A DNA stretch of 64,000 bases, taken from the NCBI GenBank assembly GCA_902805475.1, contig CADCSX010000006.1, forward strand, positions 1,426,001 through 1,490,000, in the 5' to 3' direction. The notes below the pieces were generated by a model. That model had not been told where the DNA came from. It saw only the letters and a program-made list of their open reading frames with translations, and made no database searches. The translations under genes and the position numbers were made by a program. Shown piece by piece: positions 1 through 12,897 of the stretch (positions are counted from its first letter, which is position 1; the number at the start of each line of letters is the position of its first letter). This DNA is from Entonaema liquescens (Eukaryota; Ascomycota; Sordariomycetes; Xylariales; Xylariaceae).

Positions 1-328
1 GGACCGATTTTGCGTTCCTAATCCGTCATCTAATATCTAAGGGGGCGTCGAGTCGCATCAACCCCTTGTGGCATATTGCTACGAGAGACTCTAATTGATC
101 TTATACGATATAAGTTAACATGTAATGGCATGGTTATATATTTGTATATACTTCGAGCTATGGATATATGAAGAAATTAACTTGTTTACTGCCAACGACG
201 CGTATAACGCTTGCTTGCGTAAATTAGAATGTGCGTAACAAGATAACGTAAAATGAACACGAATATGTATGGTTGTAAGCTTCTCTCGTGTACTCCCAGA
301 CACTCAAACCCTGAGCCCTGTCTCTCAC
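1..328. other. Gene-free left edge
   Basis: AT-rich sequence lying 3' of the thioesterase gene. I see no open frame with a usable ATG, no tRNA and no repeat here. Confidence 0.6.
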
Positions 329-1492
<1,164 letters not shown>

Positions 1493-2825
1493 GATGGGCA
1501 AGAAGAGATGAGACGATAGATATCCGGGTTGACTGGGTCGAAAACCTGTATCCGAAGAGGATGTAGTTATTTGGATTATAGGAATTAGGAAACACTCCGT
1601 CAAGACGGACGAGGAATGTGTCAGAGGAAGATTCTATAATGATAAGACAGTTGTATATGCGCCTCGGCCCTTTACAAGCACGTATACAAACCAGGGAACG
1701 CCGATGAGGGCGCGAGTAAAATTACGATATTAATCACTACAAGGATGAGATATGTAGCATAGCAACAAGTAAAAACCTGGGGAAAAAGCCATGAGGTCCC
1801 CTTTAAAGCGCACAGTATAATAGGGGATGGATGGGTGGGTGAATCAGTTCATATGCAATGCACCGAGTTCTGTTTTCGAGCTGTGAGCTCATCACTTTTC
1901 AGCCATTTGTCGATCCGGGTAACCTTCCATCCGCATTATCCACTTACCATCACCCAGTCAGTCAGTCAGTCAGCTCCAGGGAAAACCAACTAGTAGGTAA
2001 CCTTGTATTTTGAAAATGCTAGGCGAACAGGCGTTCGTTCCTTGGTAGAGGTGGATGACGGTGCGTTTAGCTGACTTGCCGGACTGTATTAGATGCAGAG
2101 ACGGTGGCTTTGGGGAGACGCCACTAATATACTAGAGCGCGCCCGGTTTTGTTGATCTATGGGGTTCGGGCTCGTGAGACCGAGGTTGCTGAAATCAGCT
2201 GCTGAACCCTTATTATGTACGCTATTGCTCAAATATGTTGATTAAATGATCATGTCTCCGTTAAGACGAGAAGGTCATTAATGAACTGTCGAGAGAGTAT
2301 GCCGAGTCGATAAGTACTTACACGATGAGTGAGTGAGCGGCCTATACGAAGGTAATCTCTCAGCTCAAGTTAGCCTTCAGAAGTAAACCTGCAGGGAGGT
2401 CATAGCGACGATACCGAAGGAACAAGGGTGGCGTATGTCCAGAACGAAAAAGCAAGGGACATAATTAAGAATTCATGATATAATATCTCCAAGGCCGTTA
2501 TATTTCCGCATGTATTTTTCAACTCATGCGTGTCTCATTTGACGAAGTCCCATACTGAAGTTGAAACCTAAGAAATTGGTAATTTGCAAGACTAAAACAA
2601 CGATGTAATGGGAAATGAGTTACCAACAATCGATATATATAATAATTCTCTCTATGTCATGTCTTGCTATTTCCCATGTATCCATACCTATGCACAGGGG
2701 CCCAAGTCCTTATTCGTCGCGAGGTAAACTCCCACTCGCCATGCTGTACCCAAGCAAGGTTATATGCCATAAACGCCTACACTCCAATAATGCTACCGCA
2801 AACCATCCATATGTATGACTTTTGT
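1493..2825. other. Intergenic: thioesterase 5' region and carrier 3' flank
   Basis: No supportable gene. Holds the presumed promoter of the thioesterase gene and the 3' flank of the mitochondrial carrier. A tandem CAGT run of nearly five copies lies at 1955-1973. Short ORFs near 2615-2849 lack coding character. Confidence 0.6.
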
Positions 2826-4114
2826 CTAGATGTTGAACAGTATCTTTAACCGTTCCCAAGTGTAGAAACTCACGGCACCCATAGGTAACACTTTCACATA
2901 ACCAATCGATAACCCGACGAAGAACCCGGGAATTCCTCGTTCCCTGAAGATCATACTTGCGGTTTGACCTATTCGTAATCGGCGGCCGTCTCCTACGGCC
3001 CCGCTAACTTGCTGTCGCCGTCTGATAACCTCCAGTGGATAAGAGACGGTTTGTGATACAACACCGGAGAGTCCTCCGGCTATCAGCTCAGCCCAGGCTT
3101 GAAGCGGCACAGGCTTGTCGGCGGGAGCATTGGCGGGCTTGGCAAGAGTAGTATATTTCCGAATCGATGGCAAGCGGAAGAGATCGCTCACGGTGTCGTG
3201 AGTTAAAAAGGACACGCCGGCATACGGTACCATACCCAAGAGAGTAGTAGAAAACCCCCTGTAAAAATTAACCAGCCCAGAGCGAGGGGCTACGGATTGC
3301 GCCGTTGCTGCTGTAACTGCGGCTATATTCCCGGTGACACCTGAGCCGGGGTTTGTAGTTATAACCGATGGCTTTGATAGAGGGTGCTCAAAATAAATCT
3401 TCTTGCATATTTCCATCAACGATGATCGCGTGGCCTTCGTTTCAAATGCCATCCTCACGCGAAGAATCTCTAAAGGATATGTAAGAAAGACCGATGTCAC
3501 ACCAGCCAACGCGCCGGATGAGAATCTTCGTATCCATGTTTCATTTTTCCGATTTGAGCCAATGAGCAAGGCGCGGTACTGCTCGTAGGCAACGAATTTC
3601 ACAGCAGCGTAAGGATATATCTTAAGGAGTGTCGCCGAATGTCCACGAAATAGTCCTAGGACTCCGTCGCGGGCATATATGTCGCGTATCGCTACCCCGA
3701 AGCCGGCCCACGAGCCCTGGTATTTTGCAAATTGCGGATTGCTTGTTTGGAAGAGAATTTTGACTCGATCGAGAGGAGCAACGGTAGTCTTGGCCTGGTG
3801 ACAGATTGTAAGTACGCGACTAGTTTAAGCATTGGATAGTTAAGAGATACTTACAGCACACCCTGCGAGACCCCCAGCAATAAAGAGCGGACAACATAGT
3901 CCATACTATGTTTATCCGGTCGTTTCCCCTTCATTGTTATCGGTGGTTTATCATCGGTCGAGTCTGTATTTGGGCTTCGCGCCGTAGCTCCTGTGACGGC
4001 ATTGCTAGCTTTCCTGACGACGCCGTCCATTTTGCCGACGATAGTATTGGCATTTTCCTCCCCCTGAGATGTGAACTCGGACATGGCGGCATGATCTACG
4101 ACAGCCGATGGCAT
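2826..4114 (-). CDS. LEU5: Mitochondrial carrier, Leu5/SLC25A16-42 type (probable CoA carrier), one-base frameshift
   Basis: Inner-membrane solute carrier. Three Solcar signatures are visible: PLDRVKILFQ, PLEILRVRM and PLEVIRRRQQ. The adjoining GHSATLL and FYRGFSTTLLGMVPYAGVSF, and the N-terminal basic tract before DYVVRS, match the Leu5 branch, whose yeast member is needed for mitochondrial coenzyme A. The models are exon 1 4114-3855 and exon 2 3794-2826, with a phase-0 GTAAGT intron. The frame reaching upstream of 4114 opens with TTG only, so the first ATG is 4114, with 4084 as an alternative. Exon 1 shifts frame between DYVVRS and AGGLAGCA. One extra T in the TTT at 3882-3884 (minus strand) restores the carrier's first helix and gives 409 residues. 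Substrate assignment rests on family resemblance only. Confidence 0.82.
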
Positions 4115-4937
4115 TACTGCGCCACCGACCCTTATTTTCGATTGATGCAATAGACGCTATGTAAAAAAGTAGTTGGGGAAACCAAGACTATTAGTACATG
4201 TCTATGCTGATAATGCGCGCCCCGTAAAGCCTTTTCGGTATCGCGTGGAGTATGATTGAGGGGTTCTCGGTAGAAGCGAAAGTTGGTGGGAAAACGGATG
4301 GAGATTGCGGTGCCCCGGATTTTGCGCTGACGAAGCGATTTACTACTAAAACAGCCGCGACCGTCACTTCCTTTTATTATCTTAACCCCTGCAGATACCC
4401 CGAGTCCCGAGCCGAGGCTTGCCGAAGCTTAGCCCGTCTACCCGATACGCTTTTAAGCCAACGGGCTCCGCCTTCGATATATTATCACGAGACCCCTAGC
4501 AGAAGTGTAAAGTCCTTAAAAGTGCAATAATTGTTCAGGTGATCACCACGAAATGTTCTGAACCGGAGCGAATTTAACGAACCAGCAAATGTGCATAGGC
4601 ATATTCGCGCACTATTTGCTAGTAGAGAAACTACATAAATGTTTCAATTAGCGAAATGAGAACTCCAAAATGCGAATATATTATCAACTATCTAAATTTC
4701 AACTGACAGAGTCAAACGAACATATATGCATAGGTATCTATCGTAAAGCCCATCATCTTCCTAGATACCTCATAGCAATTCACGTTCAAGTGGCTTTGTT
4801 TCCTAGTCCAAACTAATTTATCCAAGCCTTGTCTCCAAAAGGCAAAAACTTAGTCTTCTTCTCCCCCTCTTTACATTGAGGATGCCCTATATATAGGTAT
4901 TCTTTCTCTTTCAACCTTATATCATTCCACGCATTTA
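4115..4937. other. Intergenic: carrier 5' region, LSO2 3' flank
   Basis: No gene supported. The 4252-4530 plus-strand ORF has no family resemblance and lies in the presumed carrier promoter. Confidence 0.55.
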
Positions 4938-5703
4938 CTACGACTTCTTGCTGTATAATGCTTCGATTCGGTCCACTTCCTGTTGCTTGACTTCCTTGAT
5001 CTCGTCCTTCGTCGCGTTATGACTAACGTTGTTGGTGTTGTGGAGTGGGTTTTCTGGGCTGGTCCTGAATTCAATTTGAATTTGTTTAATTCTCTTACTT
5101 CGGTTCATCAATTTATTAGTTCCGTCTTCGTCCATCTCTTTAAGTCGCCTTGCCTCAAACACAGTGTATGCTGAACGGTATCTTCTTTCGGGATGTCTAT
5201 CAACCTTCACGTCCTTTCCATCCGACACAGCGACCTTCAAGACATCCAAGCTGCCTTCGATTCCGGAAGCTTCGAGGGCAGACAGCTCGAGACCTCGGTT
5301 TGTTTTTTTAACAGCAGTCTTAGACTTCTTGGGGCCATTCGGCAAACTTTTTTCCTCCTCGGCAAGGGCTGCATCTCTCTCTGCTTTTTTCTGGGCCTGC
5401 TCTGCCTTCTTTGAAGCCTGTGCTTCTCTATTTACGAATTAGTATACCATGCGAGATAAATCCCTATACCATATTATGGAGTTTCTCAGGAGTCAAGTAT
5501 AATAAGACTAGTTAAGAGAAGAACAGTATGTTAAATAAAGAATCTTACTTCTTAGCATTGCTCTTTGAACCTTTTTGCCATTCGGCATCCTCCGCTGCTG
5601 CTTTCTTTGCATCCTCTACTGCAGCCTTGCCAGCGGCCGCCTGGGCCTTTCGGGCCTGGCCAGCTGCCTTCTTGCTATTATCGCTGGCTTTCTTCCCCGC
5701 CAT
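4938..5703 (-). CDS. LSO2: CCDC124/Lso2 family ribosome-associated protein
   Basis: 214 residues from two exons, 5703-5549 and 5427-4938, joined by a phase-2 intron (GTAAGA donor, ACTAAT branch, TAG acceptor). The protein opens MAGKKASDN and continues with a long Lys/Ala/Glu helix (AAGQARKAQAAAGKAA, DAEWQKGSKSNAKK, KKAEQAQKKAERDAALA), then KKSKTAVKK, VDRHPERRYRSAYTVFEARR and SPENP with NATKDEI near the C-terminus. This order is that of CCDC124 in animals and Lso2 in yeast, which bind the ribosome near the GTPase centre and help idle 80S ribosomes recover after starvation. The frame is intact. The ATG is the first after an upstream in-frame non-ATG stretch. Function is inferred from the family. 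Confidence 0.85.
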
Positions 5704-6517
5704 GGATCTAAATATAGATTGGAACAATAGAACTAACAATTAATACCGCTTCGGTATCACAAGTATAGCGAATGCACGGAGTAGACTAACAATATTTTGT
5801 TGGTTACCTTCTAGGTTAATAGCTACGTAACCTACCGATAAGACGGAGAAGAGGGGCAAAACTTGGCAGAGTTACCTAATGTAAGCATAATATAGCGCAT
5901 AACGTATATATATATATGCATGGTTTATGATGTGCAGTTCGGAATTTATTTTTTGCGCTTAATTGTGGTATCTTCAGGGGGGATTAGGTAAATGCTAATA
6001 TTTTTTGAATCAAATGCTCAACAACTTTCAAAGACATATATGATATATATGGTTGCTAATTAATAGGCTATAGAAAGATAAGTTGTCAGTATACCTTAAA
6101 CTGTGTAAGTTAACAGCATTATAGAACTACCTAGGTAACCATCCCTGGCTTTTTCTACTTCTATTCTGTTGGTTCCAGGTTCCAGGAACTGGTAAGGCTG
6201 AATAGCTACGACCTATCATATAGCTAGCGGCTATACAACAGAAATCATTGGTTACCGAAACCGTAAACACCGCCTAGCAAACCAACTTTACCCACCAGTA
6301 CACGTAGACAGGCGATGCAAATACCTACTAACAAGAAGCCAACATGGAAGTCCGGCCTTAATGACTTGCTATGGTCCCTTAATGGGAGTTCAAACTGCAC
6401 CAGAGTTTGTTTCACCAATTCCTCATGATGCCAAACAATCCGTTGTACGACATTTCAAGTCCATAAAATCGAGATCGAATTATTTGGGTAAAACAATCCT
6501 CATATGTATACGTCACG
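5704..6517. other. Divergent intergenic region LSO2 / HET gene 1
   Basis: AT-rich spacer carrying both 5' regions. Contains one exact TACCTAGGTA palindrome at 6128-6137 and a short (TA)n tract near 5907. No gene seen. Confidence 0.6.
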
Positions 6518-8347
6518 ATGCCAAGAAAGAAGGCGGCTTGGAGGGCGCCTGAAGAGCCTCATGAAAAGCCAGCGTACCCATATCGAAAGCTAGAAGGGAA
6601 TGATATCCGGGTGCTTCGCATCCTACCCGGAACCGACAATATTGAATGCATTCTTCACCAGATACCTCTCGAAGAAGTGTGGCTGTTCTATGCCTTGTCT
6701 TACGTATGGGGAGATGCGACGGAAGATATATTCATCTATTTAGAAGGTCAGCCTTTCCCAGTCAGGAGAAATTTATACCAGGCGCTTCACCAATTTAGAG
6801 ATCTTGGCTTCCGCCAATATTTTTGGATCGATGCTATCTGCATTAACCAAGAAGACATAGATGAAAGGTCTGAGCAGGTTCAACGTATGATCGATATATA
6901 TAATATTGGCTCCACCATTATTTGGCTCGGGCCCATAGGCAGGTCGCCTAGAGATAGGTCCTCCAAGGTCCTCTCCCAAAGTGCTTGTTCGTCTAGAACT
7001 CAAATATCACCAGACGAAGCGGTAGAGATTGTTTTCAATAAAATCAAATCCATGTGGACCGAATGGGAACCTGTAGACGAAAACGATAACGTGACCATAA
7101 ACGCGGTATTTGGTCACGCCTACAAGGCGGTTATGGATGTAATCGCGGACATCTTAAACCGGTCATGGTTCCGGAGAATCTGGACGCTGCAAGAGGCATG
7201 TTTAAATGCGTCCCCAGACGTCTATCTAGGACGTCACAATGTACATCTAGATCTTCTCATAGATTTTCTTGAATATTTCAAGCATCAGAACAGAATCAGG
7301 GTAATTCATATGGCCCATGGAATCAAGAGGATTACCGCCATAGAGAAGATTAACGAACTATTTGGGAGAAGCTACTTCGGCGAGAAAAATACCCCAAAGA
7401 AAATGGGATTAGGCGAGGCGTTTGCTACGATTCTCGGTGTCGCAGGTAACGCGGAATCCACGGACCCCCGAGATAAAATTTACGGCTTGCTAGGCATACT
7501 CAAACGTATCAAAGGAGAACTCCCAGAGGAGTTATCACCAGATTACCATCAACCCTTTACCGAGACGTATTGGACCTATGCCGCGTTTTTGTTTCAGTCA
7601 GCTAAGGATTTACGTTTGCTTGATTGTAGGAGCAATACGCTCCAAGGTGTACCCTCCTGGGTCCCTGACTTCCGCGGCCTATCCTCGGACTTGCGCTGGG
7701 ATATTTCAGTGCCAGAACCGTCTGTCTATGTGTCATCTGACAAAAGAGTTCTACATCTTCAAGGTTGCGTGCTGGGAACATTCCTCAATATGCTCCCTAA
7801 AGTTGCGAAGGATGATATTCTTCCACGGCGTGAGAAAATACCAGTTGAGCTAACGAGCCGCATAAAAACCTTCGAGAAGCATATCCTTGAACCATCAGCA
7901 TCTATAAGAGAGATGACAATCGAAGAGGCATTCAACGACATGATGAAAAACTTGACAGGAAATCTTCTTCCAGAAGGAAATGTATCATTCTATGAGATAT
8001 ACAGGACTCTGCGTGATTCCTCTAGGAGTAGGAGATCGCGAACTGCGAAGAAACTTAGGACAAGGAGCATAGGTTTTAAGGAGGAAGCTATCGCCGTCTA
8101 TGTTTCCTACCCTTGTTTATTACTCTATGATGGTACCATTCTACATGTTAAAAGAGGAGATATCAAAGTGGAAACTGGAGATCTAGTATGTTTGTTTAAG
8201 GGATCTGACCAACCAGGCGTGTTGCGTGCTTGTGGCGAGGACTTTACTTTCCTAAGCCAGTGTAAGGTACTAGGCGGTCCTCTTAAGAAGGAATTGGAAG
8301 ATGGATTCTGGGCTGAGGCATATAAACAATATATTAATTTAATCTAG
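6518..8347 (+). CDS. HET-domain (heterokaryon incompatibility) protein 1
   Basis: Single-exon, 609 residues. The HET domain (Pfam HET, PF06985) fills the N-terminal half: YALSYVWGD at residues 58-66, WIDAICIN at 103-110, and SWFRRIWTLQEA at about 216-227, the three classical blocks. It is preceded by the common PYRKL..IRVLRILPG lead-in. The C-terminal half carries DPRDKIYGLLGI, PDYHQP and a final GDLVCLFKGSDQPGVLR segment typical of this family. No NACHT, WD40 or ankyrin partner domain is present. HET proteins act in allorecognition, and some trigger cell death when non-self fusion occurs. The ATG is real (6518). It sits 390 bp upstream of a diverged paralog in the same orientation. Confidence 0.92.
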   Translation: MPRKKAAWRAPEEPHEKPAYPYRKLEGNDIRVLRILPGTDNIECILHQIPLEEVWLFYALSYVWGDATEDIFIYLEGQPFPVRRNLYQALHQFRDLGFRQYFWIDAICINQEDIDERSEQVQRMIDIYNIGSTIIWLGPIGRSPRDRSSKVLSQSACSSRTQISPDEAVEIVFNKIKSMWTEWEPVDENDNVTINAVFGHAYKAVMDVIADILNRSWFRRIWTLQEACLNASPDVYLGRHNVHLDLLIDFLEYFKHQNRIRVIHMAHGIKRITAIEKINELFGRSYFGEKNTPKKMGLGEAFATILGVAGNAESTDPRDKIYGLLGILKRIKGELPEELSPDYHQPFTETYWTYAAFLFQSAKDLRLLDCRSNTLQGVPSWVPDFRGLSSDLRWDISVPEPSVYVSSDKRVLHLQGCVLGTFLNMLPKVAKDDILPRREKIPVELTSRIKTFEKHILEPSASIREMTIEEAFNDMMKNLTGNLLPEGNVSFYEIYRTLRDSSRSRRSRTAKKLRTRSIGFKEEAIAVYVSYPCLLLYDGTILHVKRGDIKVETGDLVCLFKGSDQPGVLRACGEDFTFLSQCKVLGGPLKKELEDGFWAEAYKQYINLI

Positions 8348-8737
8348 TGAACTGAGGGAGGAGAATTTATGAGGATATGGTGTGTGTAAGCAGAGTGTGT
8401 CACTGCTCCTGATTGATCTCTCACAATCGCTATTGGTACAACTTAGAGAATTATATATACGAAAGACCGAGGTTTCAGCCTCACTGGGTGAACCCCTTGA
8501 AGCACGGAATCTACCAGGCCATTTAAAAGGGCCTCTAAATGTAAATCTCCTAACTGAAAAGCAGTTGGTTGGTTGGCGGCTATAACTGGGAAGTGATTGG
8601 TTACCAATAGTCTTACTGCGCCACCAGGCAACCCACACGCATGCAACATATTGGGTATTTGAGAGCGATGAGAAGGATTAATAGGTATTAAGGAATCTCT
8701 AAACATATACTTTTGTTAGACTTTGGTAGGACACACA
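8348..8737. other. Spacer between the two HET genes
   Basis: 390 bp between the tandem HET genes. Short ORFs on both strands here show no resemblance to a family. Presumably the 3' end of gene 1 and promoter of gene 2. Confidence 0.55.
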
Positions 8738-10696
8738 ATGATGTTCTACAAGGCTTATGAAACAATCACTCGTCACCCCCGACTCCCATCCACCACACCA
8801 GCAAAAGAACAACCAGTACAAGTAAGTCTTGAAGACGGACCGGTAATGAGTCGGTCACCAGGATATCCTTATCGTGAACTGTCGGGATCGGATATCCGGT
8901 TAGTCAAGATCCTGCCGGGAGGCGATGACGATGGTATCGAATGTGTGGTGGATCAAATACCTTTAGGTGAAGGGCCAAAGTACTATGCCTTGTCTTATGT
9001 CTGGGGAGATGACTCAAACAAGATAAATATCACACTCAATGGCCAGCCTTTCGATATCACCAAGAATCTTTACGAGGCCTTATATCAATTCAGACAGTTA
9101 CCTGAGAAAGACTACGTCAAAGACTATATATGGATCGACGCCATCTGTATCGACCAAGATGATGAGAAAGAGAAGTCGAAACAGGTTCCGCGGATGACCG
9201 AAATATATAGATGCTGTATCTACACCCTCATATGGCTAGGGCCCTCTGGCCCGCCAACTGGTAAAAGTTCTGTCAGAAAGTTTCTCCGAAGGAAGTTATT
9301 GCATAGAAATTTTGGCTCGAAGGCATCTCACCTGGACAACATTATCACGCCAACAGAACCGACACCAGAGGATGTGCTCGAAGAACTCTTCCAGAAGTTT
9401 TACTATTTCTTACTTGAAATGCCCGACGACGACCTCGACGCCGAAGAGGCTTTGAGAAAAGGCTTCGGCAACTCCCTGAATGCCCTTCTTAAAGCAGTGG
9501 CCGAGATTCTGGCAAGACCATGGTTTTTGAGGACTTGGACAATACAAGAGGCTTGCATATGCACATATTCTGTCGTCTACATTGGCCGCCACTGTATAGT
9601 CCTCGGTGCGTTGGAGAATCTCGTCAAAATGCTTTTCAACGTCTACAGACCTATCATCAAGAGCCCGGGCGTGAGAAGGATAGTGGCGGTATCTAGGATT
9701 CGTGACATGTACCATGCTATGCACGGCCACGGCGATAATGACTTTAATCCGGCGTCTATGGGGACGCCGGAAGTCTTTGCGAGGTTGCTGATCGAAACAC
9801 AACACAAGAAATGCAAGGACGCTCGTGACCATATTTATGGAATTTTGGGTCTCCTTGAATACCTGGGTAAAGATATACCGGCCGAACTAATGCCTGACTA
9901 TGCGCAAGGGTACGAAGACCTCTATTGGAAATGCACAGTATATCTTCTACGGCATACAGGCGACTTGCAGCTTCTTGGGTGTTTTGCGAATGAAGTTGAA
10001 CCAGGTCCATCATGGGTTACTGACTTCCGCTACCTCCTATTCACAAACCGCCACCTCGGATGCAAGTCAGCCATTTCCATCTCCCCGGACGACAAGGTAT
10101 TATCCGTTCAGGGGTTTATGATAGGAACATATGAGGACGGCATCGGCAGAAGTTCCAATATGACAGCCAAATTAGAAATTGAAGGGAGCCAAGAAATCCT
10201 ATCAAGTCGCTTTCGGGAAATAGACGAAAGGATCATCACACGTTCGGCAGAAATGAGAGGGACAACTGCTGAGGAATGTCTCGACGGATTCTTCGAGAGC
10301 TCCCAGGTACTTTTCAATCAGTGGGGGGTTGAGTCGTATCGTCGTACTTTTCGCAAGTTCTGTGATGTAGATGGCGAAGGGACCTCAGGAATAAAGAGCG
10401 AAATGAGCGGCGGCCAGTATAGTCGGCTACATTCTATCGTCGAGGAATTTAAATCCGCATTTATGCTGGTTTCTGACGGTTCCGTTGCGCGGTTGGTAAG
10501 GCAGAATATCGAAGTACAGCCAGGGGATGTTATGTGCCTATTTAAAGGGGCTGCACAAGCTAGTGTTCTGCGCCCATGTGGAGAAGATTATACATTTCTC
10601 AGTCAGTGCGTCATGAAGACTCCGCCGCTTGCACTTGAGAAGTATGATGAAGAGTTTTGGACTGGAAGAGAATTAACGGAGTTTAGGTTGGTATAG
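8738..10696 (+). CDS. HET-domain (heterokaryon incompatibility) protein 2
   Basis: Single-exon protein of 652 residues, starting at the first ATG (8738; the frame extends further upstream only through a TTG). It has the same architecture as its neighbour: PYRELSGSDIRLVKILPG, YALSYVWGDD at about 83-92, YIWIDAICIDQDD, and RPWFLRTWTIQEAC, then DARDHIYGILGLLEY, PDYAQGYEDLYWKC and a GDVMCLFKGAAQASVLRPCGE tail. The two genes share this whole plan yet differ throughout, so this is an old tandem duplication. Role as for other HET proteins: allorecognition or cell-death signalling, not demonstrated here. Confidence 0.92.
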   Translation: MMFYKAYETITRHPRLPSTTPAKEQPVQVSLEDGPVMSRSPGYPYRELSGSDIRLVKILPGGDDDGIECVVDQIPLGEGPKYYALSYVWGDDSNKINITLNGQPFDITKNLYEALYQFRQLPEKDYVKDYIWIDAICIDQDDEKEKSKQVPRMTEIYRCCIYTLIWLGPSGPPTGKSSVRKFLRRKLLHRNFGSKASHLDNIITPTEPTPEDVLEELFQKFYYFLLEMPDDDLDAEEALRKGFGNSLNALLKAVAEILARPWFLRTWTIQEACICTYSVVYIGRHCIVLGALENLVKMLFNVYRPIIKSPGVRRIVAVSRIRDMYHAMHGHGDNDFNPASMGTPEVFARLLIETQHKKCKDARDHIYGILGLLEYLGKDIPAELMPDYAQGYEDLYWKCTVYLLRHTGDLQLLGCFANEVEPGPSWVTDFRYLLFTNRHLGCKSAISISPDDKVLSVQGFMIGTYEDGIGRSSNMTAKLEIEGSQEILSSRFREIDERIITRSAEMRGTTAEECLDGFFESSQVLFNQWGVESYRRTFRKFCDVDGEGTSGIKSEMSGGQYSRLHSIVEEFKSAFMLVSDGSVARLVRQNIEVQPGDVMCLFKGAAQASVLRPCGEDYTFLSQCVMKTPPLALEKYDEEFWTGRELTEFRLV

Positions 10697-11981
10697 AAAG
10701 GTCCAAATCTTTGGATATAAGGGTATATGATAGAGGGAGGTCTTGAACTAATGGCGCATATAAAGACGAGGTTTATGTTGAGAGTTGCTCATATATAAGA
10801 TATTAGATATTGGTTAGACTGTAGAGGCCCTATGTAGGAGAACATGGAAAATGAAATACCATAAGAACGCGTATGCCGTCTGGTGATTTCGCTATAGAGT
10901 TGATAATAAGCCTTATAGAGTTATGGCCTTCTTATAAAACACTGGGTAGTTAATTGGAACAACAACTTACGATACTCTAGTATCACCAATGAATTGAATA
11001 AAGGAACTGTATACTACTTAGAGTCTACTATAAGCGAAAACTCATTAACCGTTAAGTGTTTACTATACATACAAGATGCGTCTTACGGTAGGATGAATGG
11101 TAGTAGTTGTTGTAGATAACTAATATTCATTACACAAACTATTATTGTCCCCTTCCTCTTTAGTTACCTAAACGGTTATGCCTCTATAGATATTGAGAAG
11201 GGCATACCATTTCCTGTCTGGACTGATCATACAGCTTAGAAGATAAACATATGTATACGGCTGACGGACTTTATGTAACTTGAAAGCAGGTGTTTTCACC
11301 CCCTTTTTATCTCGAAACGGAACTTAACTGTATGATATGACTCAGTGGTTATCATTATTATCAAGTTAAACTACCTCACCCTACTGCAGGTGCAATTGTT
11401 ATCATGAATATAGTTTGCTACATAGAGCTCGAAGGTGAACAAGTCTAACAGCAAAGCAAGCAGGACCAAAAAGCAAAGCCACACGATGCAAGTACTTAAG
11501 TACATAGACAAGACAACAAGTACACCGCAATTCCGCATCCGTATTGTATATTGAATAAACCATCCTTTAGTAACTCCTGTGGCTTTGGGGCAAGCCTGAA
11601 CAAAATAGTACACTTGAGAACGAAGTAAACCCCCCCTCCCCCTTTTCCTTATTAACGAGCCTATAACGCCACAAACTCCCTCCCTTCATGTTTCCGTCCT
11701 AAGGCCTAGTACCCTTCAGACCAAGATGTCCATTCCAAGAAACGAATTCCGCGTCTACTCCCCTACGTCGTTGTCAATGTCGTCGCAGTCCAGATCTTTT
11801 CGGCAGAATGAAGAAATTACCCCGCCCCATTTTCTGTTGATGCGGAGGGAGGCTGCATAGACGTTATCTGCACCTTGCGCAGCGTACTCTGTAGAACATC
11901 TCCTGGGCATGAACCACCAAATAAAAGAATAGAAAAACACAAGGCGCAATGCGTAGTGAAGAATAAAAAACCATAGCTCCC
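10697..11981. other. Intergenic, convergent 3' flanks
   Basis: 1.3 kb, AT-rich, between two convergent genes. The 11371-11613 minus-strand ORF is hydrophobic by composition only. Nothing else supportable. Confidence 0.55.
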
Positions 11982-12897
11982 TTAGACTTCCTCCCTGAAT
12001 ATAGATCTTCGTTCCGACGTCGGGCTATCATGCTTAGCTCCAGCTATCGCCTTAGTCGCCGCGACATTCGTATCGATAGGCCGGGGACTCACGCCCCTTA
12101 AGCTGATATTGCTAGGCTCAGCGGCGTCATCGTCGAACGGATTGCGGCCTCCTAGGTTTCCATTTCCCGTATTACCAATAGACGCGCCCTGGTCGCGGCT
12201 CAGGGTCCTACCTCTTCGCTCGTCGCTTGCCAGGTATGCGGTGTTGGTGTTGTTACTATCGTGCGGCTGTTGCGAGCGTTGTCCTTGTCCTTGTCCACCG
12301 CGTAGGCCCAGCTCCTGTTCCTCGTACCCGTATCCGTAGTACCCGTCCGCCTCGTGGCCAACGCGCGAGTCCCACGCCTCGTCCGGGTCCAGGGGTCCGA
12401 AGCCGCGGCGCGACGGGCGCTCGTACGCGCCGCTCGCGGATCGGTTCCCGCTGTTGCGCAGGGCGCGCCATTTGTCGTTTACCCAGCCGCGGATGCCACC
12501 GGGCGCCGGTTGCGGCGGGCCATACGAAGACGAGGGTTCGGAGTGCACGAAAGGGATGTAGGACGAGAGAGGTGGGGCAGGAAGCTGTTCGCGCGACGGG
12601 GATTTGTTAGTCTCTGGTCATATACATAGTAAGATAGGCTAACTGCCTGAGGAGGAGTATGGAATAGAAATATGGCTCCGGTTATGTCCGGTAAGTAAGA
12701 CAAGCATAATGTAGTGTTTAGGGGAAGGGTATACGATAGGTAATGGTTGGAGGAAGAAAAAAAAAGGGTAAGAGAGAAAATGTGGCACTTACGCCTAACC
12801 GCCTTGCGCGCAGCTGGGTGAAGACGATCCAGCCGACCGCGGCGACGATCAGTAGTACCACCAGGACTATGAAGAAGGTTCCGACGGGGCTGACCAT
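11982..12897 (-). CDS. Conserved fungal single-pass membrane protein (often named acid phosphatase-like)
   Basis: 235 residues from exons 12897-12793 and 12584-11982, joined by a 208-nt phase-0 intron (GTAAGT donor, GACTAAC branch, CAG acceptor). The start MVSPVGTFFIVLVVLL opens a transmembrane helix (about residues 6-28) followed by QLRARRLG. The second exon gives PPLSSYIPF, then GIRGWVNDKWRALRNSGNR, a conserved block, and a low-complexity Gly/Tyr/Arg-rich tail with RNPFDDDAAEPSNISLRGVSPRP near the C-terminus. From memory, homologs are annotated acid phosphatase-like, but no phosphatase motif (no RHGxRxP, no HD pair) is visible, so I assign no enzyme activity. The frame is intact. Confidence 0.75.

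Noticed and set aside
12109..12629. Arg-rich plus-strand ORFs (up to 127 codons)
   Set aside because: Antisense of the GC-rich conserved membrane-protein exon; composition explains them.
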